Positions 10,994-21,512 of a stretch of 64,000 nt of DNA are shown here, piece after piece. The position numbers were made by a program, and so were the translations under genes. The notes beneath the pieces are model-generated. The model saw only the letters and a list, made by a program, of their open reading frames with translations. It was not told the DNA's origin and ran no database searches. The stretch covers positions 93,850,779 through 93,914,778 of the forward strand of contig NC_039361.1 in NCBI RefSeq assembly GCF_003573695.1, written 5' to 3'. Origin of the DNA: Papaver somniferum (taxonomy: Eukaryota; Streptophyta; Magnoliopsida; Ranunculales; Papaveraceae). Numbering within the stretch: position 1 is the stretch's first letter; each line of letters opens with the position of its first letter.

Positions 10994-12473
10994 CTAGCTG
11001 TGGAGATAAACACCAGTATTCAAACCTGGTGAATTTCCTTTTATAACAAGGTTACTTAAATTTTTTGTATCCAAATCCGTATCTGAAGAGATTTCGAAAA
11101 CTGAATCCTGTCGAGGAACCCTGGCTGCAACTCGAGTTAAAGCAGTAATCCATGCTCTCCTAGCTTCCTGGTCAGCTCTAAACTGCGCATCACAAGAGAT
11201 TTCCGCAACTTGGATTGAGTTGAGAGCGTCAAATTTATTTTGCAAAAGAAATTCTCCAGCTAACAATTGATCACAAAGAGGAGTCGCAGGGATAACAAGA
11301 GTCCTATCAGGGTTAGGAATCATATTTCCAACCACACCTGACTTAGCACTCGGTGGCCTAGTTTCACCCACTTTGCCACTATGCACTAAAACTGAGTTTG
11401 AATCCTGCACTTTTTTAGTTCTCGCCAATTCAACAAAGGCAGATTCAAAAGAATCTTTGGACTTAGTATATTCAACCTCCAACTGCTTAGCTTTCACCAC
11501 CTGAGCAGTATACTCCAAATTATTAGCCTCCACCACCTTAGTAACTACAACTTCAGTGGAAACTGGATCTTTAGGCGCATTCTTACCCTTCCTATGTTTA
11601 GCAACTTGCCACTCACCGGAAACATTGTTAACTTTATTGGCATTGTTGTTAGCCCTATCTCCAGAAGTATGAGACTGATTAGCATTACTCTTTTGTTGCG
11701 CAGGTGCTTGAATAGAAGAGTTTGATGTTTGTTTCTTGCATTCTTGATCATTATGCCCCATAATCTTACACTTTGTGCAAAATTTTGGCTTCTTTTGAAT
11801 CTCCACCGGCTGCCAGAAGTCCAAACCCCCTACAGTAACATGAATAGAATCTGTAGCCGTTTCAGAAAAGTTTATGTCAACCAAGACTGAAGCAAAGTGT
11901 CCATATTCATGTTCAAGAGTACGCTTATCTACCACTATTGGAGTACCCAACGATTTTTCCATGGAAAGTAGCGTTTTTTCAATCCAAAACTCTAGCGGCA
12001 AGCCTGGAAATTTGACCCACATGGAAGCATGTGAGGTCCTTTGTTTGTCAGCGCCAAAACCTGGAAACCATTCAATTAGGTTTAGCTTTTGATGATCGAA
12101 AAACCATGCTTCAACATTCAACAACTTGTCTTTATCATCTTGTGATTGCAACTTGATTGTAAAGAAACCCCTGTTCATTGGAACAAATTGGACACGTCCC
12201 TGACCTAACTGCCATTGTTCCTCAAGGTTGTTCTTCACATCTTGAAAGTTAACTCCTTTTAAATCTAAACGCCCAATAAGGATAAATTTCCAAATATCAC
12301 ATCCTTCCAAATAGAAACGATTTAGGAAGCACCACAGCGTGTTTCCCTTCTTTCACAGTTGGAATAGGTAGCGAACTTAGGTCTATTGAGGTTGTTGGCA
12401 ACTGTTGTTTTCCCTTAACTTGATCAGCATAAGTGAGAGTTCTCAACTGAGTATTTTGAGAACTATCACCCAT
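10994..12473 (-). pseudogene. LINE B ORF1 pseudogene (DUF4283-like, zinc knuckle)
   Basis: ORF1 starts at ATG 12473 (MGDSSQNTQLRTLTYADQV). An extra A near 12325 breaks the frame just before EGCDIWKF, after which 438 codons are open to 10994. The open part holds the DUF4283-like fold (LGQGRVQFVP, then FPGLPLEFWIEKTLL and DKRTLEHEYGHFASVLVDI). It also holds a CCHC knuckle (CTKCKIMGHNDQEC, about 11735-11780) and a charged tail rich in Lys, Glu and Asn. In the family, ORF1 binds LINE RNA and forms RNPs. Apart from the early frameshift this is the better preserved member of the A/B pair. Confidence 0.85.
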
Positions 12474-12591
12474 CTTGAATCAACAAAGTGATGATCCAAG
12501 ATGAAGCGCGTGAAAAAAAATATGCAAAACCCTAAAATCGCCAGAGCAAAATTAGGAGAGAGAAAAAAGAAAAAATGATTATTTGACCAAG

Positions 12592-13244
12592 TAGCAAAAT
12601 ATTATGCTTCGTCAAAAAGCAAGGAACAAATAGATTTTGGAGGGAGCTAGTAACTCTAGTTTTCTGCATAATAGCATTCGCATTCGTAGAGGTAATAACA
12701 CTATTTCCGAGCTTGTGGATGATGCTGGTAATACTATCACAGATGGGGATCAATTGTGCCAACATGTTGTTTCTTATTATGAGAACAAGTTTAATGGTGT
12801 GGAAATGCCGGTTGAAGATCAGATTTTTGATTACGATCATTTGTCTATTACTTTGGAGGAACAACAACGTATGGACAGTTTGCTTACGGTGGAGGAGATT
12901 CAAAAGGTTGTTTTTGATTTAGGGGTTCACAGTGCTCCGGGTCCTGATGGTTTCTCGGGTTGTTTCTATAGGCATTGTTGGGAGATTATCCAACATGATT
13001 TATTTGTAACAATTATTTTTTACTGGCAACATAAATTTACTCCTAGTGGGGCTATTTCGAGTCTTATTATTCTCCTGGCAAAGGTTAGAGGAGCTAATTC
13101 TCTTCGAAAATTTTGACCTATTGGCCTTAGTAATTTCTTTTTCAAGATCTTTACTAAAATTTAACTACCAGACTGGGAAGTGTTTTGGAAAAACTTGTCT
13201 CTGAGGAACAAGTGGCTTTCATGAAAGAGAGAAATATTCACGAA
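12592..13244 (+). pseudogene. LINE D ORF2, upstream part (pre-RT and RT start)
   Basis: Reads MLRQKARNK-stop-ILEGASNSSFLHNSIRIRRGN, with TAG where E has TGG, then open through SAPGPDGFSGCFYRHCW (about 12930-12980) to LLAKVRGANSLRKF-stop (13114-13116, where E has FRPIGLSNFFFK). After a frame change it continues VLEKLVSEEQVAFMKERNIHE to the E insertion point. This is the region just before and at the start of the RT fingers. Confidence 0.85.
13228..13244. repeat. Left target-site duplication of LINE E
   Basis: AGAGAAATATTCACGAA, repeated at 19059-19075. The first A of the right copy could belong to the poly(A), so the TSD is 16 or 17 bp. It lies in D's codons for RNIHE. Confidence 0.92.
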
Positions 13245-13357
13245 GAGGAAAAAAACTTAGGTTCGACTTTTTTCTCTCTCCTCTTTGCTCTGGCGATTTT
13301 GGAGAACTTTTTAAACTTTTTTACGTGCTTCATCTTGGATCATCTTTGGGTGATTCA
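13245..13357 (+). promoter_or_regulatory. 5' leader of LINE E
   Basis: Pyrimidine-rich leader with TTTCTCTCTCC and CTCTGGCGATTTT, then CATCTTGGATCATCTTTGG just before the ORF1 ATG. Related leaders precede ORF1 in B (complement 12474-12575), C (6620-6730) and G (57120-57251). LINE promoters are internal, so this is the probable promoter region. That role is inferred from position and conservation only. Confidence 0.6.
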
Positions 13358-14885
13358 ATGGGAGATCATGTTGATCCAAATCATATAGTTGCGCCTTCTA
13401 AGATTGTTACATATGCAGATAGACTAAAGGGTAGGAAAGAGCTTCCTAAAACCTCTGTGGGTATTTCTTCTCTGCCAAACCCTACTTTGAAAGATGGAAA
13501 ACCTTCTATGAGATTCCTAATGAGTTATATCTGGAAGGATGTGCGTTATGGAAGTTTAGTCTTATTGGAAGGTTAGACTTCAAAGAACTTAGCTTTTATG
13601 ATGCTAAAAAAAACCTAGAACTTCAATAGAAGCTGGGTGAAGGCCGGGTTCACTTTGTTCCGTTGAATAGAGGTTTCTTCATCATCAAGTTATTTTCGCA
13701 GGAGGATAAAGTGAGGATTTTACAGGCTGAACAATGGGTTGTTGCTCAACAGAAACTAAATCTGATGGAATGGTTTTCTAGTTTTGATGCTGACAAACAA
13801 AGATCTTCGCGTTCCACAGTTTGGGTCAAGTTTCCTGGGCTGCCAATGGAATTCTGGATTGAAAAAACTTTACTTGCAATGGGGAAAACGCTAGGATCTC
13901 CTATTGTGGTTGATAAAAGAACGTTGGCACATGAGTATGGAAACTTTGCTTCGGTCCTCATTGATATTGATTTTGCTGAGCTCAAATCTGACGATATTAA
14001 TGTCACTATGGGAGAACGTGAGTTTTTTAAACCTTTTGAGATCCTTAAAAGACCTAAATTTTGTTCTAAGTGCAGCATTATTGGGCATTCAGATGGGGAA
14101 TGTGGGAAGAAAACAAGAGGTGAAGCTCTCAAAGCTCCGCAAGGTGCTGCTGTGTCGCACCAGGCTATTGTGTCAGATAACCATCAACAACATCATGAGA
14201 ACAATGCTGGTACGGAATGGAAAGAAGCAACGCGTAGGAAAAAGGGAAAGACAGCTCCGTCTATTCCTTTTGTGCATGAAAAGATTACTCACGTTGGTGA
14301 AGATACTTCAAATATTGTGGCTGATAATGTTTTGTGCATCAGTGACGATGTTGAGTTGGAACAACAGTTTCAGGATAGTTTAGCTCAATCTGAAGTTGTT
14401 TTGCGTATGGCTTCTGCTGAGGTTGAAAAACACAAGCAAGCCATTCTTACGCATTCAGTATTAGCTAGTAAAGCTAGGTCGTTCAGCACCTCAAGCTTGA
14501 ATGCTAAGGCAGGGGGAATGTTGAATTGGCAAGAACTAAACTTCCTCCTCCTGCTAGGATTGATATTTCATCCTCGTCCACACCTTTGTGTAATGCGCTT
14601 GAAGAAACTTCAGAGTTTGTCTCTAACAACAAGTTTAACATCCTAAGTGACAAGGCCGGCAGTGATGTTTTGGTTTTAAGTAAACTTGGTGAGCTTACTA
14701 AACAAGCTAAGAGGCAGCAGATTATAGATATGCAAAACAAATTGAATGCGTTAACTGATCAGGATTCCTTGTCAGACTCGGATAAGGCATTGGGTATTCG
14801 TGCTCGTAAGGAATCAGTTCCTAAATCCTCCTCAAACTCGGTTAAGCAATTGAAGCTAAATAATAAACTCCAACCCAGAGTTTAA
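13358..14885 (+). pseudogene. LINE E ORF1 (nearly intact; DUF4283-like, zinc knuckle)
   Basis: Starts MGDHVDPNHIVAPSKIVTYA at 13358, in the context where B also has MGD. The frame is lost near 13505 and a TAG interrupts at 13627-13629 (CAG in relatives). From 13663 to 14500 it is open: the DUF4283-like block (LMEWFSSFDADKQRSSRSTV, FPGLPMEFWIEKTLLAMGK, DKRTLAHEYGNFASVLIDID) and a CCHC knuckle CSKCSIIGHSDGEC at 14062-14103. After it comes a charged tail with a likely coiled coil (about 14345-14450). Near 14500 the frame shifts and the C-terminus reads on in the frame ending at TAA 14883-14885. The predicted role is RNA binding in the LINE RNP. Confidence 0.85.
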
Positions 14886-14887
14886 TT

Positions 14888-15738
14888 ATGCGGGTTCTTT
14901 TTTGGAATATCAATGGTGTTGCGCGTACAGCAGCACATTCTAAGCTTAGGGAGATGATTAGAGATTTCCATCCTGAAGTTTTTGGCCTTGCTGAACCAAA
15001 AGTGGCGTGCTCGGCAAATTTTGGGAGGAGGCTAATTTCTGAAGGTTATTCTTCGTTTATTATTAATAATTCTGCTAATTCTGGTATTGCAAATCTTTGG
15101 GTTTGTTATAAGGATGGGCTTCATGTTTCTGTAGTTAATTCTAGTAAACAAGCTATTACAATTGCGGTTGATGGTGTGTATATCTCTTTTGTCCATGCTA
15201 GCTACATTCAAACTACTAGGCGCAGGCTTTGGCAGCAACTAGTTATGCAAGATACAATTACACCTTGGCTTGTCATATGTGATTTTAATTGTATTTTGCG
15301 TTTGAATGAGAAGAAAGGTGGCTTGGAAATAAGATCGTCTGTTATTGATGAGTTCAGTGATTGGATGGATGATAATGATTGGGCACCAAATTCACTTGGT
15401 GTAATAGGCAATCTGGTACTAGGCGTATTTTTAGTAAGTTGGATCGTGCAATTATTAATGCGACTTGGATTGCTAAATTTGAGAGTTGGCGGTGTAAAGC
15501 TCTTCCTAGGGAAGTTTCCGACCATTCTACTCTTCTTGGATATCCTTTTTCTGTTCCTAGGCCTTGTCGATCTCCTTTTCGTGTTCAAAAGATGTGGTTT
15601 TTACATGGGGATTTTCTCCGGATGGTCAATGAGAGTTGGACTTTGTCTGTTCATGGTTCTCCTGATTTTATTTTCTCTTATAAATTGAAGCGGCTGAAGA
15701 TTGCAATGAAGGATTGAAATCTGAGGATTTTTGGTAAT
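14888..15738 (+). pseudogene. LINE E ORF2, endonuclease part (one frame change, one stop)
   Basis: APE-type endonuclease. It opens MRVLFWNINGVARTAAHSK, with the first catalytic Asn in WNING and Glu in LAEPK (about 14989-15002). It continues through the DFNCILRLNEKKGG block (about 15285-15330). A small deletion near 15380 moves the frame; the other frame carries TKFTWCNRQSGTRRIFSKLD and the terminal SDHSTLLGY motif (near 15520) with the catalytic Asp-His. The reading ends at TGA 15716-15718 (KD-stop-NLRIFG), probably a former TGG, and is continuous with the long downstream frame. ATG follows the ORF1 stop by 2 nt, which suggests reinitiation. Confidence 0.88.
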
Positions 15739-18700
15739 GTGAATTCTCGTTTGAAGCAAGACCAACTTCGTTTTGAGACAGCAACTCTTATTTCAGATGA
15801 GGATCCTAGTGATACTGCTAAGCTAAATGCAATGAAGGATGCTATGAAGACTTTATGTGATACTCGTTTGCAACAGTTAACTATGCTCAAGCAAAAGTCT
15901 AGGAACAAATGGTTGGTGGAGGGTTCAAGTAATTCCAGTTTCTTTCATAATAGCATTAGAATTAGAAAAAGTTTTAATATTATTTCGGAACTTGTTGATA
16001 TGAATGGGACTTGTTTGACAAATTATGAGCAGCTTCGTAATCATGTAGTTCAGTTCTATGAAGATAAGTTCAATGGCCAAGATCCGGTGATAGAAGGTGA
16101 TTTATTTGATTTTGAGCATGCTTCAATTTCTGTTGAGGAGAGCAACGCCATGGATATGATTCCATCCCCGGAAGAAATTAAGCAAGTTGTTTTTGATCTG
16201 AGTGCGGATAGTGCCCCAGGGCCGGATGGTTTCTCTGGTTGTTTCTATCGTCATTGTTGGGATATTATTCATGATGATTTAACCAAGGCCATTATTCATT
16301 GTTGGAATGTGGGTAGGATTCCAAATGGTGTTAATTCATCTTTTATCATCTTGCTGGATAAGGTAAGGGGTGCTAATACTCTTCGTAATTTTAGACCAAT
16401 TGGTCTTAGTAATTTTTTCTTCAAAATTTTTACTAAGATCCTAGCTACTAGACTTGGTACAGTTTTGGATAAGCTTGTGTCTGAAGAACAGGTAGCCTTC
16501 ATGAAAGGGAGAAATATTCATGAGAATATTAGCTTGGCGTCGGAGATGGTTAATGAGTTGCATTATAAACGCAAGGATGGCAATATAGGCCTTAAACTTG
16601 ATATTTCTCAAGCTTTTGACACGGTAAATTGGGCTTTTGTGCTTGAAGTTTTCCGTAAGTATGGTTTTTCTGAAAATTGGTGTGCTTGGGTTTTTAATAT
16701 CTTGCAGTCTGCTAGAATTTCTGTCATTTTGAATGGTAGTCCAGAAGGTTACTTCAGAATTAACAGAGGTTTGCGTCAAGGTGATCCCCTCTCCCCTTTG
16801 ATTTTTGTCTTGATTGAGGATGTTCTAAGAAGAAATATTATGAAGCTTTTTCGTGATAAGAAGATGACGCCCATGGTAACTAGAGGTGGTATTTCTCCTA
16901 CTCACCTTTTCTTTGCTGATGACATAATGATTTTTTGTAAAGGTAATTCCAAAAGTCTTCACAATCTTGTAGACTTGTTGGGAAGATATCAGCGTGCTTC
17001 AGGTCAGACTGTTTGTCTCCAAAAGAGTAAGATTTATTATGGTGGTGGTTCTTCGAGTTGGTGTAATTATATTGCATCTTATTTGGGGATGAGTGTAGCT
17101 ACTTTTCCAGACCGCTATTTGGGGGTTCAAATTATGCCAGGTATTGTCCGATATAGCCATATTAGCAATGTTGATGAAAAGATTAGAAATCAGCTTGCTG
17201 GTTGGAGAGGGAGGTTATTATCTTTTCATGAACGCATTGTTCTTGTTAAATCAGTTATTGCCAGTTATTACATTCATAATATGGCTATTTATAAGTGGCC
17301 TCGTAAGTTTATTCTTCAATGTGAGAGGGCTATCCGTAACTTTATTTGGTCTGGTGATTCGAACATTAATCGTGTGGTGGTAGTGGCTTATGATAAAATT
17401 TGTTGCCCTTTTGAGGAGGGGGGTCTCGGACTAACTCGTATGGACACTATGAACAAAGCTATTATTATGAAACTTTGGTGGAAGATTCGTACTTCTACAA
17501 AGAAGTGGGCTCTTTTCCTGAAGGAAAAATTATTTGATCGTAAGGGTTGTATTAAGCATTCTGGGGTTAAATCTTCTATTTTGCCTGGTTTAGGGAGTGT
17601 GTATAATTGTGTGGAAAAAAATACTAAGGTCTTAATTGGTGATGGTATAGATACTTCTCTTTATTATGACATTTGTTTTGATAAGACTAGTATTGCTGAA
17701 GTGCTAAATGATTATTCTCTATATGCAACAGCAAGAGTTAGTGATATTTTAAAGGATGACCTTTGGGATATTCCTGAAATTCACTTGCAATTCTTGATTG
17801 CCGCTGGCCTTGAGTTGAATAGGATGCCAATTCCTATGGGTGGAGCTGATGTTAGGGTATGGATGCCGGAGTTGAAGGGTGAGTTCAGCGTTAAATCTGC
17901 AACTGAGTTGATTCGGCATAAGTATTCTCGGTTAGAAGGTACGCAACTTTTGTGGAGAAAAGAAGTTCATCCTGTTCTTGCTGCTCAAAACTGGAAATTC
18001 TTACGTGGTGCATGTGCTATGTATGACCTTATTAGGCGCAGGTTCAAGATCTCTCTTGCTAACAAATGCTGCATGTGTGGTGTTCAAGAGGAAACTCTAA
18101 CTCATGTGTTATATGAGTGTTGCTTTGCTACAAGAGCCTGGAATTGGCTAGCTGATGTGTTCAAATTACAACCTAATGCTAACCTTATTGTTTCTTTTAA
18201 AGCAGCAAAAGGAAGGAGTCGTATTTTCCGTGATCTGTGGCTTATTGCCAACCTTGTTCTTAGGTCGGAGCCATGGCAGTTGCGGAACAAGGTTGTTTTT
18301 GAGGATAAAAAGCCTAATTGGAGTATCTTTCATAAGCGCGTTCTGAAGTTGATTCAAGATTATTCAATTCGGCTCAAGGGTCATATGAACAATAGTGCTG
18401 ATGATGTTGTTCTTCTGAACTATTTTAGAGTTCAGCACCGTAGTGTGAAGTGGCATCAACCTGTGGCTTGTTTTTGGTTACCGCCTGAGGCTAATGAATT
18501 ACAAATTTGTTGTGATGGAGCGGAGAGAGGTAACCCAGGCGTTGCGGGTGCAGGTGTAATAGCTAGGGATGAGCATTGTTCAGTTCTTGGTGCTATGAGT
18601 ATTGGGCTAGGAGTCACGACAAATTATTTAGCGGAATTGTATGGCATTATTGTTGGTTTGGAGTGGGATATACAATGGGGGTTTTCTCGTATTTGTATTC

Positions 18701-18960
18701 GGTCTGATTCTATGGGAGTTGTTGAAGCTTTCAAGAATAATTCCGTTCCATGGTTTGCGAGGAATAGGTGGATTATGATCTGTAGACACTACACGTCTAT
18801 ACGTTTCATTCACACTTTTAGGGAGGCGAATTTTTCAGCGGATGCAATGGCCAAGCGAGGTTGTTTATTGGATAATGAAGTGGGAGTTCAATACAATGGG
18901 AAACCATTGTTCTTATTTTCTGTTGAACATCCTAATGTTGATTATTTTCGGTTAAAATAG
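15739..18960 (+). CDS. LINE E ORF2, RT, zinc-binding and RNase H part (1,073 codons open)
   Basis: A long open frame covering most of ORF2. In order: a pre-RT region, RT with SAPGPDGFSGCFYRHCW, ANTLRNFRPIGLSNFFFKI, LDISQAFDTVNWAF, the GLRQGDPLSPLIF block and the catalytic FADD at residues 392-395 (16912-16923). A zinc-binding module follows with C777, C780, H789 and C794. A C-terminal RNase H carries all four expected acidic residues: D926 (CCDGAE), E966 (AELYGI), D990 (RSDS) and D1035 (SADAMAK). RNase H at the end of ORF2 is typical of a plant L1 lineage. It ends TAG at 18958-18960. The frame is open here but ORF2 as a whole needs the upstream endonuclease, which is broken, so this copy is probably inactive. 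The first ATG of the open frame is not the natural start. Confidence 0.9.
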   Translation: MNSRLKQDQLRFETATLISDEDPSDTAKLNAMKDAMKTLCDTRLQQLTMLKQKSRNKWLVEGSSNSSFFHNSIRIRKSFNIISELVDMNGTCLTNYEQLRNHVVQFYEDKFNGQDPVIEGDLFDFEHASISVEESNAMDMIPSPEEIKQVVFDLSADSAPGPDGFSGCFYRHCWDIIHDDLTKAIIHCWNVGRIPNGVNSSFIILLDKVRGANTLRNFRPIGLSNFFFKIFTKILATRLGTVLDKLVSEEQVAFMKGRNIHENISLASEMVNELHYKRKDGNIGLKLDISQAFDTVNWAFVLEVFRKYGFSENWCAWVFNILQSARISVILNGSPEGYFRINRGLRQGDPLSPLIFVLIEDVLRRNIMKLFRDKKMTPMVTRGGISPTHLFFADDIMIFCKGNSKSLHNLVDLLGRYQRASGQTVCLQKSKIYYGGGSSSWCNYIASYLGMSVATFPDRYLGVQIMPGIVRYSHISNVDEKIRNQLAGWRGRLLSFHERIVLVKSVIASYYIHNMAIYKWPRKFILQCERAIRNFIWSGDSNINRVVVVAYDKICCPFEEGGLGLTRMDTMNKAIIMKLWWKIRTSTKKWALFLKEKLFDRKGCIKHSGVKSSILPGLGSVYNCVEKNTKVLIGDGIDTSLYYDICFDKTSIAEVLNDYSLYATARVSDILKDDLWDIPEIHLQFLIAAGLELNRMPIPMGGADVRVWMPELKGEFSVKSATELIRHKYSRLEGTQLLWRKEVHPVLAAQNWKFLRGACAMYDLIRRRFKISLANKCCMCGVQEETLTHVLYECCFATRAWNWLADVFKLQPNANLIVSFKAAKGRSRIFRDLWLIANLVLRSEPWQLRNKVVFEDKKPNWSIFHKRVLKLIQDYSIRLKGHMNNSADDVVLLNYFRVQHRSVKWHQPVACFWLPPEANELQICCDGAERGNPGVAGAGVIARDEHCSVLGAMSIGLGVTTNYLAELYGIIVGLEWDIQWGFSRICIRSDSMGVVEAFKNNSVPWFARNRWIMICRHYTSIRFIHTFREANFSADAMAKRGCLLDNEVGVQYNGKPLFLFSVEHPNVDYFRLK

Positions 18961-19058
18961 TTTCAAGTTTTTGGGGTTGTTGTAACCTCTTTTCTTGTAA
19001 ACTATTTCTTGTAGATTTTGTTATCTATTAATACAAATTTTTGACTTATCAAAAAAAA
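18961..19058 (+). other. LINE E 3' UTR and poly(A)
   Basis: TTTTTGGGGTTGTTGTAACC, then TCTTGTA motifs, and the terminus TTGACTTATC followed by nine A. The terminal GACTTATCA is shared with D and, as GACYTARCA, with the ORF1-only elements. Confidence 0.85.
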
Positions 19059-19075
19059 AGAGAAATATTCACGAA
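19059..19075. repeat. Right target-site duplication of LINE E
   Basis: Copy of 13228-13244 directly after E's poly(A) tail. Confidence 0.92.
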
Positions 19076-21512
19076 AATATTAGCTTGGCCTCTAAGATGG
19101 TTAATGAGCTTCATATTAAAAGCAAGGATGGCAATTTGGGAATGAAATTGGATATTTCTCAGGCTTTTGATACTGTTAGTTGGTATTTTTGTTTTGGAGG
19201 TGCTTTGCAGGTATGGTTTCTCTGAGAATTGGTGTACATGGATCCATTCTATCTTACAATCTGCTCGTATTTCTGTTCTTTTAAATTTCCGTCCGGAAGG
19301 GTTCTTCAAAATTAATAGAGGTTTACGTCAAGGTGATACCCTTTATTCCTTGATTTTTGTTTTGATTGAAGATGTCCTTAGCAGGAACATTTCTAAGCTT
19401 TTTAAGGAGAAGAAAATGTCACCAATGGTTACGAGAAATGGTATTTCCCCTACTCATTTATTCTTTGCTAATAATATTATGATTTTTTGTAAAGGAAATA
19501 TGAAAAGTGTGAGAAATCTAGTTTCTTTACTAGAGCAGTATCATCGTGTTTCTGGGCAAACCGTTTGCAGGCAAAAAAGTAAAATTTATTATAATGGGGG
19601 GTCTTTGAGTAGACGGGGAACTATTGTTGATTTTCTTGGTATGAGTCTTGCTTCTTTTCCTGATCGTTATTTGGGAGTGCAAATCATGCCAGGGGCGGTG
19701 AGATATAGACATATATGTACTGTCATTGATAAAATAAAAATTTAATTAGTTGTCTGGAAAGGTAAAATGCTTTCATTCCAGGATAGAGTGGTGCTTGTTA
19801 AAACTATCATTGCTAGTTATTCCATCCATAATATGGCGGTTTATAAATGGCCTCTAAAGTTCATTCAACAATGCGAAAGGGTGATTCAGAATTTTATTTG
19901 GTATGGGGATTCCGGAATATCCAGGGATTTTGTTGTTGGTTTTGATAAAGTCTGTTCTCCTCTTTCTGAAGGGGGACTTGGTCTTACCAGATTGAGTGTC
20001 ATGAATAAGGCTTTGGTTGCTAAACTCTGGTGGAATATCAAAAGATCACATAAGAAATGGGATCGGTTCTTAGAAGCTAAATACACTTGTAGGGAAGGTA
20101 GAGTGAAGGATTATGGGATAAAATCTACTATTCTGCCTGGTGTTCGTTGGGTTGATAGAATGGTTTCTCAAAATACTAAATCTTTGATTATTGATGGGAG
20201 ATCCACGTCTCATTATTTTGATATCTGGTTGGTACCGTTTCTATCGTTGATATTTTAGGAGATCAGAACTTGGATAGGTCAGCAAAAGTGAGCGAAATAA
20301 TTGTGGATGGGGATTGGTTTATCAATAATACTCACAGTGACAATTTGTTACGGGCTAGAGTTAATCTCGCTACTCTTCCCAGGTTGCGTCATGGACCATA
20401 TTTTTTTTTGGATGCCGGATTTGAAGGGGGTTTTCTCTGTAAGTTCTGCTAGGGAGATTATTCGTCAAAAATATCCTGTTTTTCCTGGAGTTGCTTTACT
20501 ATGGCGCAAGGCAGTTCACCCAATGCTTGCAGCACAAAAATGGAAAATAATGAGGGGAGCATGTGCGACTCTCGACAAAGTCCAAAGCGGTTTCAAGATC
20601 TCTCTTTCTAACAGATGTTGTTTGTGCAGGTCTGCGGAGGAGTCCTTAAACCATATCCTTTGGTCGTGTACTTTTGCTCAGAGTGCCAAGACGTGGATAG
20701 CTGAAATTTTTGGTTTACGGCCTCACCAAGATTTCATAATTGCTTACAACTCTGCCGAAGGAAAAAGTCCAATTGTTAAAGACTTGTGGTTGATTGTTGT
20801 GCTTGTTACTCGGTCTGAACTTTGGAATATTAGAAACAAAATTGTTTTTGTAAAGAAGATGATCAGCTGGAGTTTCTTTAGGAAGCGCATTTTCACTCTT
20901 ATTCATGATTATTCTTCGAGATTAAAGAGTTTCATGTTCAATTTTGTTGAGGAGTTGCAGATTCTGAATTTTTTTAAGGTACATCATAGACAAGTCAATC
21001 ATACAATTCCGGTGGAAGTTTTCTGGGTGCCTCCGGAAAGGGGAGAGATTATGCTATGTTGTGATGGAGCAACTCGTGGTAATGGAGTCGGTATAGCTGG
21101 AGCAGGTGTTGTAGTCCGTGATGAAGAGTGTAACGTTCTTGGAGAAATGAGCATTGTCCTGGGCATTACAAATAGTTTTCTCGCGGAATTATATGGAATT
21201 ATTGTTGGATTTGAATGGGATGTCAAGTGGGGAATTAGACGTGTGTTGATTTGGTCAGATTCTGTTAGTGCTATTTATGTTTTGGAAGACATGGCTCTGC
21301 CTTGGTTTGTTATTCAACGTTGGGAAGATGTTCCACAATTATATGATTCAATCCGTTTTAAACATACATATCGTGAAACCAATTTTGCTGCGGATATTAT
21401 GGCAAAAAGAGGATTTCAACTAGGTGAAGGGGAAGGGATAAACTATGATGGAAGACCTGATTTTCTTAATTCTATAGAATATCCTCATGTTTCTTATTTT
21501 AGATTTAAATAG
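19076..21512 (+). pseudogene. LINE D ORF2, downstream part (RT with mutated FADD, zinc-binding, RNase H)
   Basis: Continues D's RT: LASKMVNELHIKSKDGN, LDISQAFDTVSW, then a frameshift near 19190, then GLRQGDTLYSLIFVLIEDV. The catalytic motif reads FANN (about 19467-19478) instead of FADD: both Asp codons GAT have become AAT, so the RT is dead regardless of frame. A TAA at 19743-19745 and a frameshift near 20230 follow. From 20301 the frame is open for 403 codons. It holds LKGVFSVSSAREIIRQKYP, a zinc-binding motif CCLCRSAEESLNHILWSC, and an RNase H with CCDGATRG, AELYGI, WSDS and AADIMAKRG. The four acidic positions are kept. It ends TAG at 21510-21512. Confidence 0.88.

Larger units (their letters stand above)
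4967..12575 (-). mobile_element. LINE copy B (L1-type, defective), right arm of the inverted repeat, interrupted by insertion C
   Basis: A minus-strand LINE reading from its 5' leader (about 12575) leftward to the palindrome centre near 4966, interrupted by C (6087-8577). The 5' leader has a pyrimidine-rich stretch and the CTCTGGCGATTTT motif (complement at 12534-12546), followed by ORF1 and ORF2. The 3' end stops in the linker before RNase H (residues TKSFMHNS near 4965-4990), so RNase H and 3' UTR are missing. Copies A and B share lesions (endonuclease frameshift, TAA after NLNN), so they descend from one already broken copy. Each also has private mutations. Confidence 0.9.
13245..19058 (+). 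mobile_element. LINE E, full-length L1-type element with RNase H
   Basis: A complete 5.8-kb non-LTR element: 5' leader (13245-13357) with CTCTGGCGATTTT at 13288-13300, ORF1 (13358-14885), ORF2 (14888-18960), 3' UTR (18961-19058) ending TTGACTTATC plus A9. TSDs of 16-17 bp bracket it exactly. Only a few point lesions separate it from a coding-competent element: a frameshift near 13505, a TAG at 13627-13629 and a frame change near 14500 in ORF1; a frame change near 15380 and a TGA at 15716-15718 in ORF2. It is the best reference copy in the window and a recent insertion compared with D. Confidence 0.92.
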
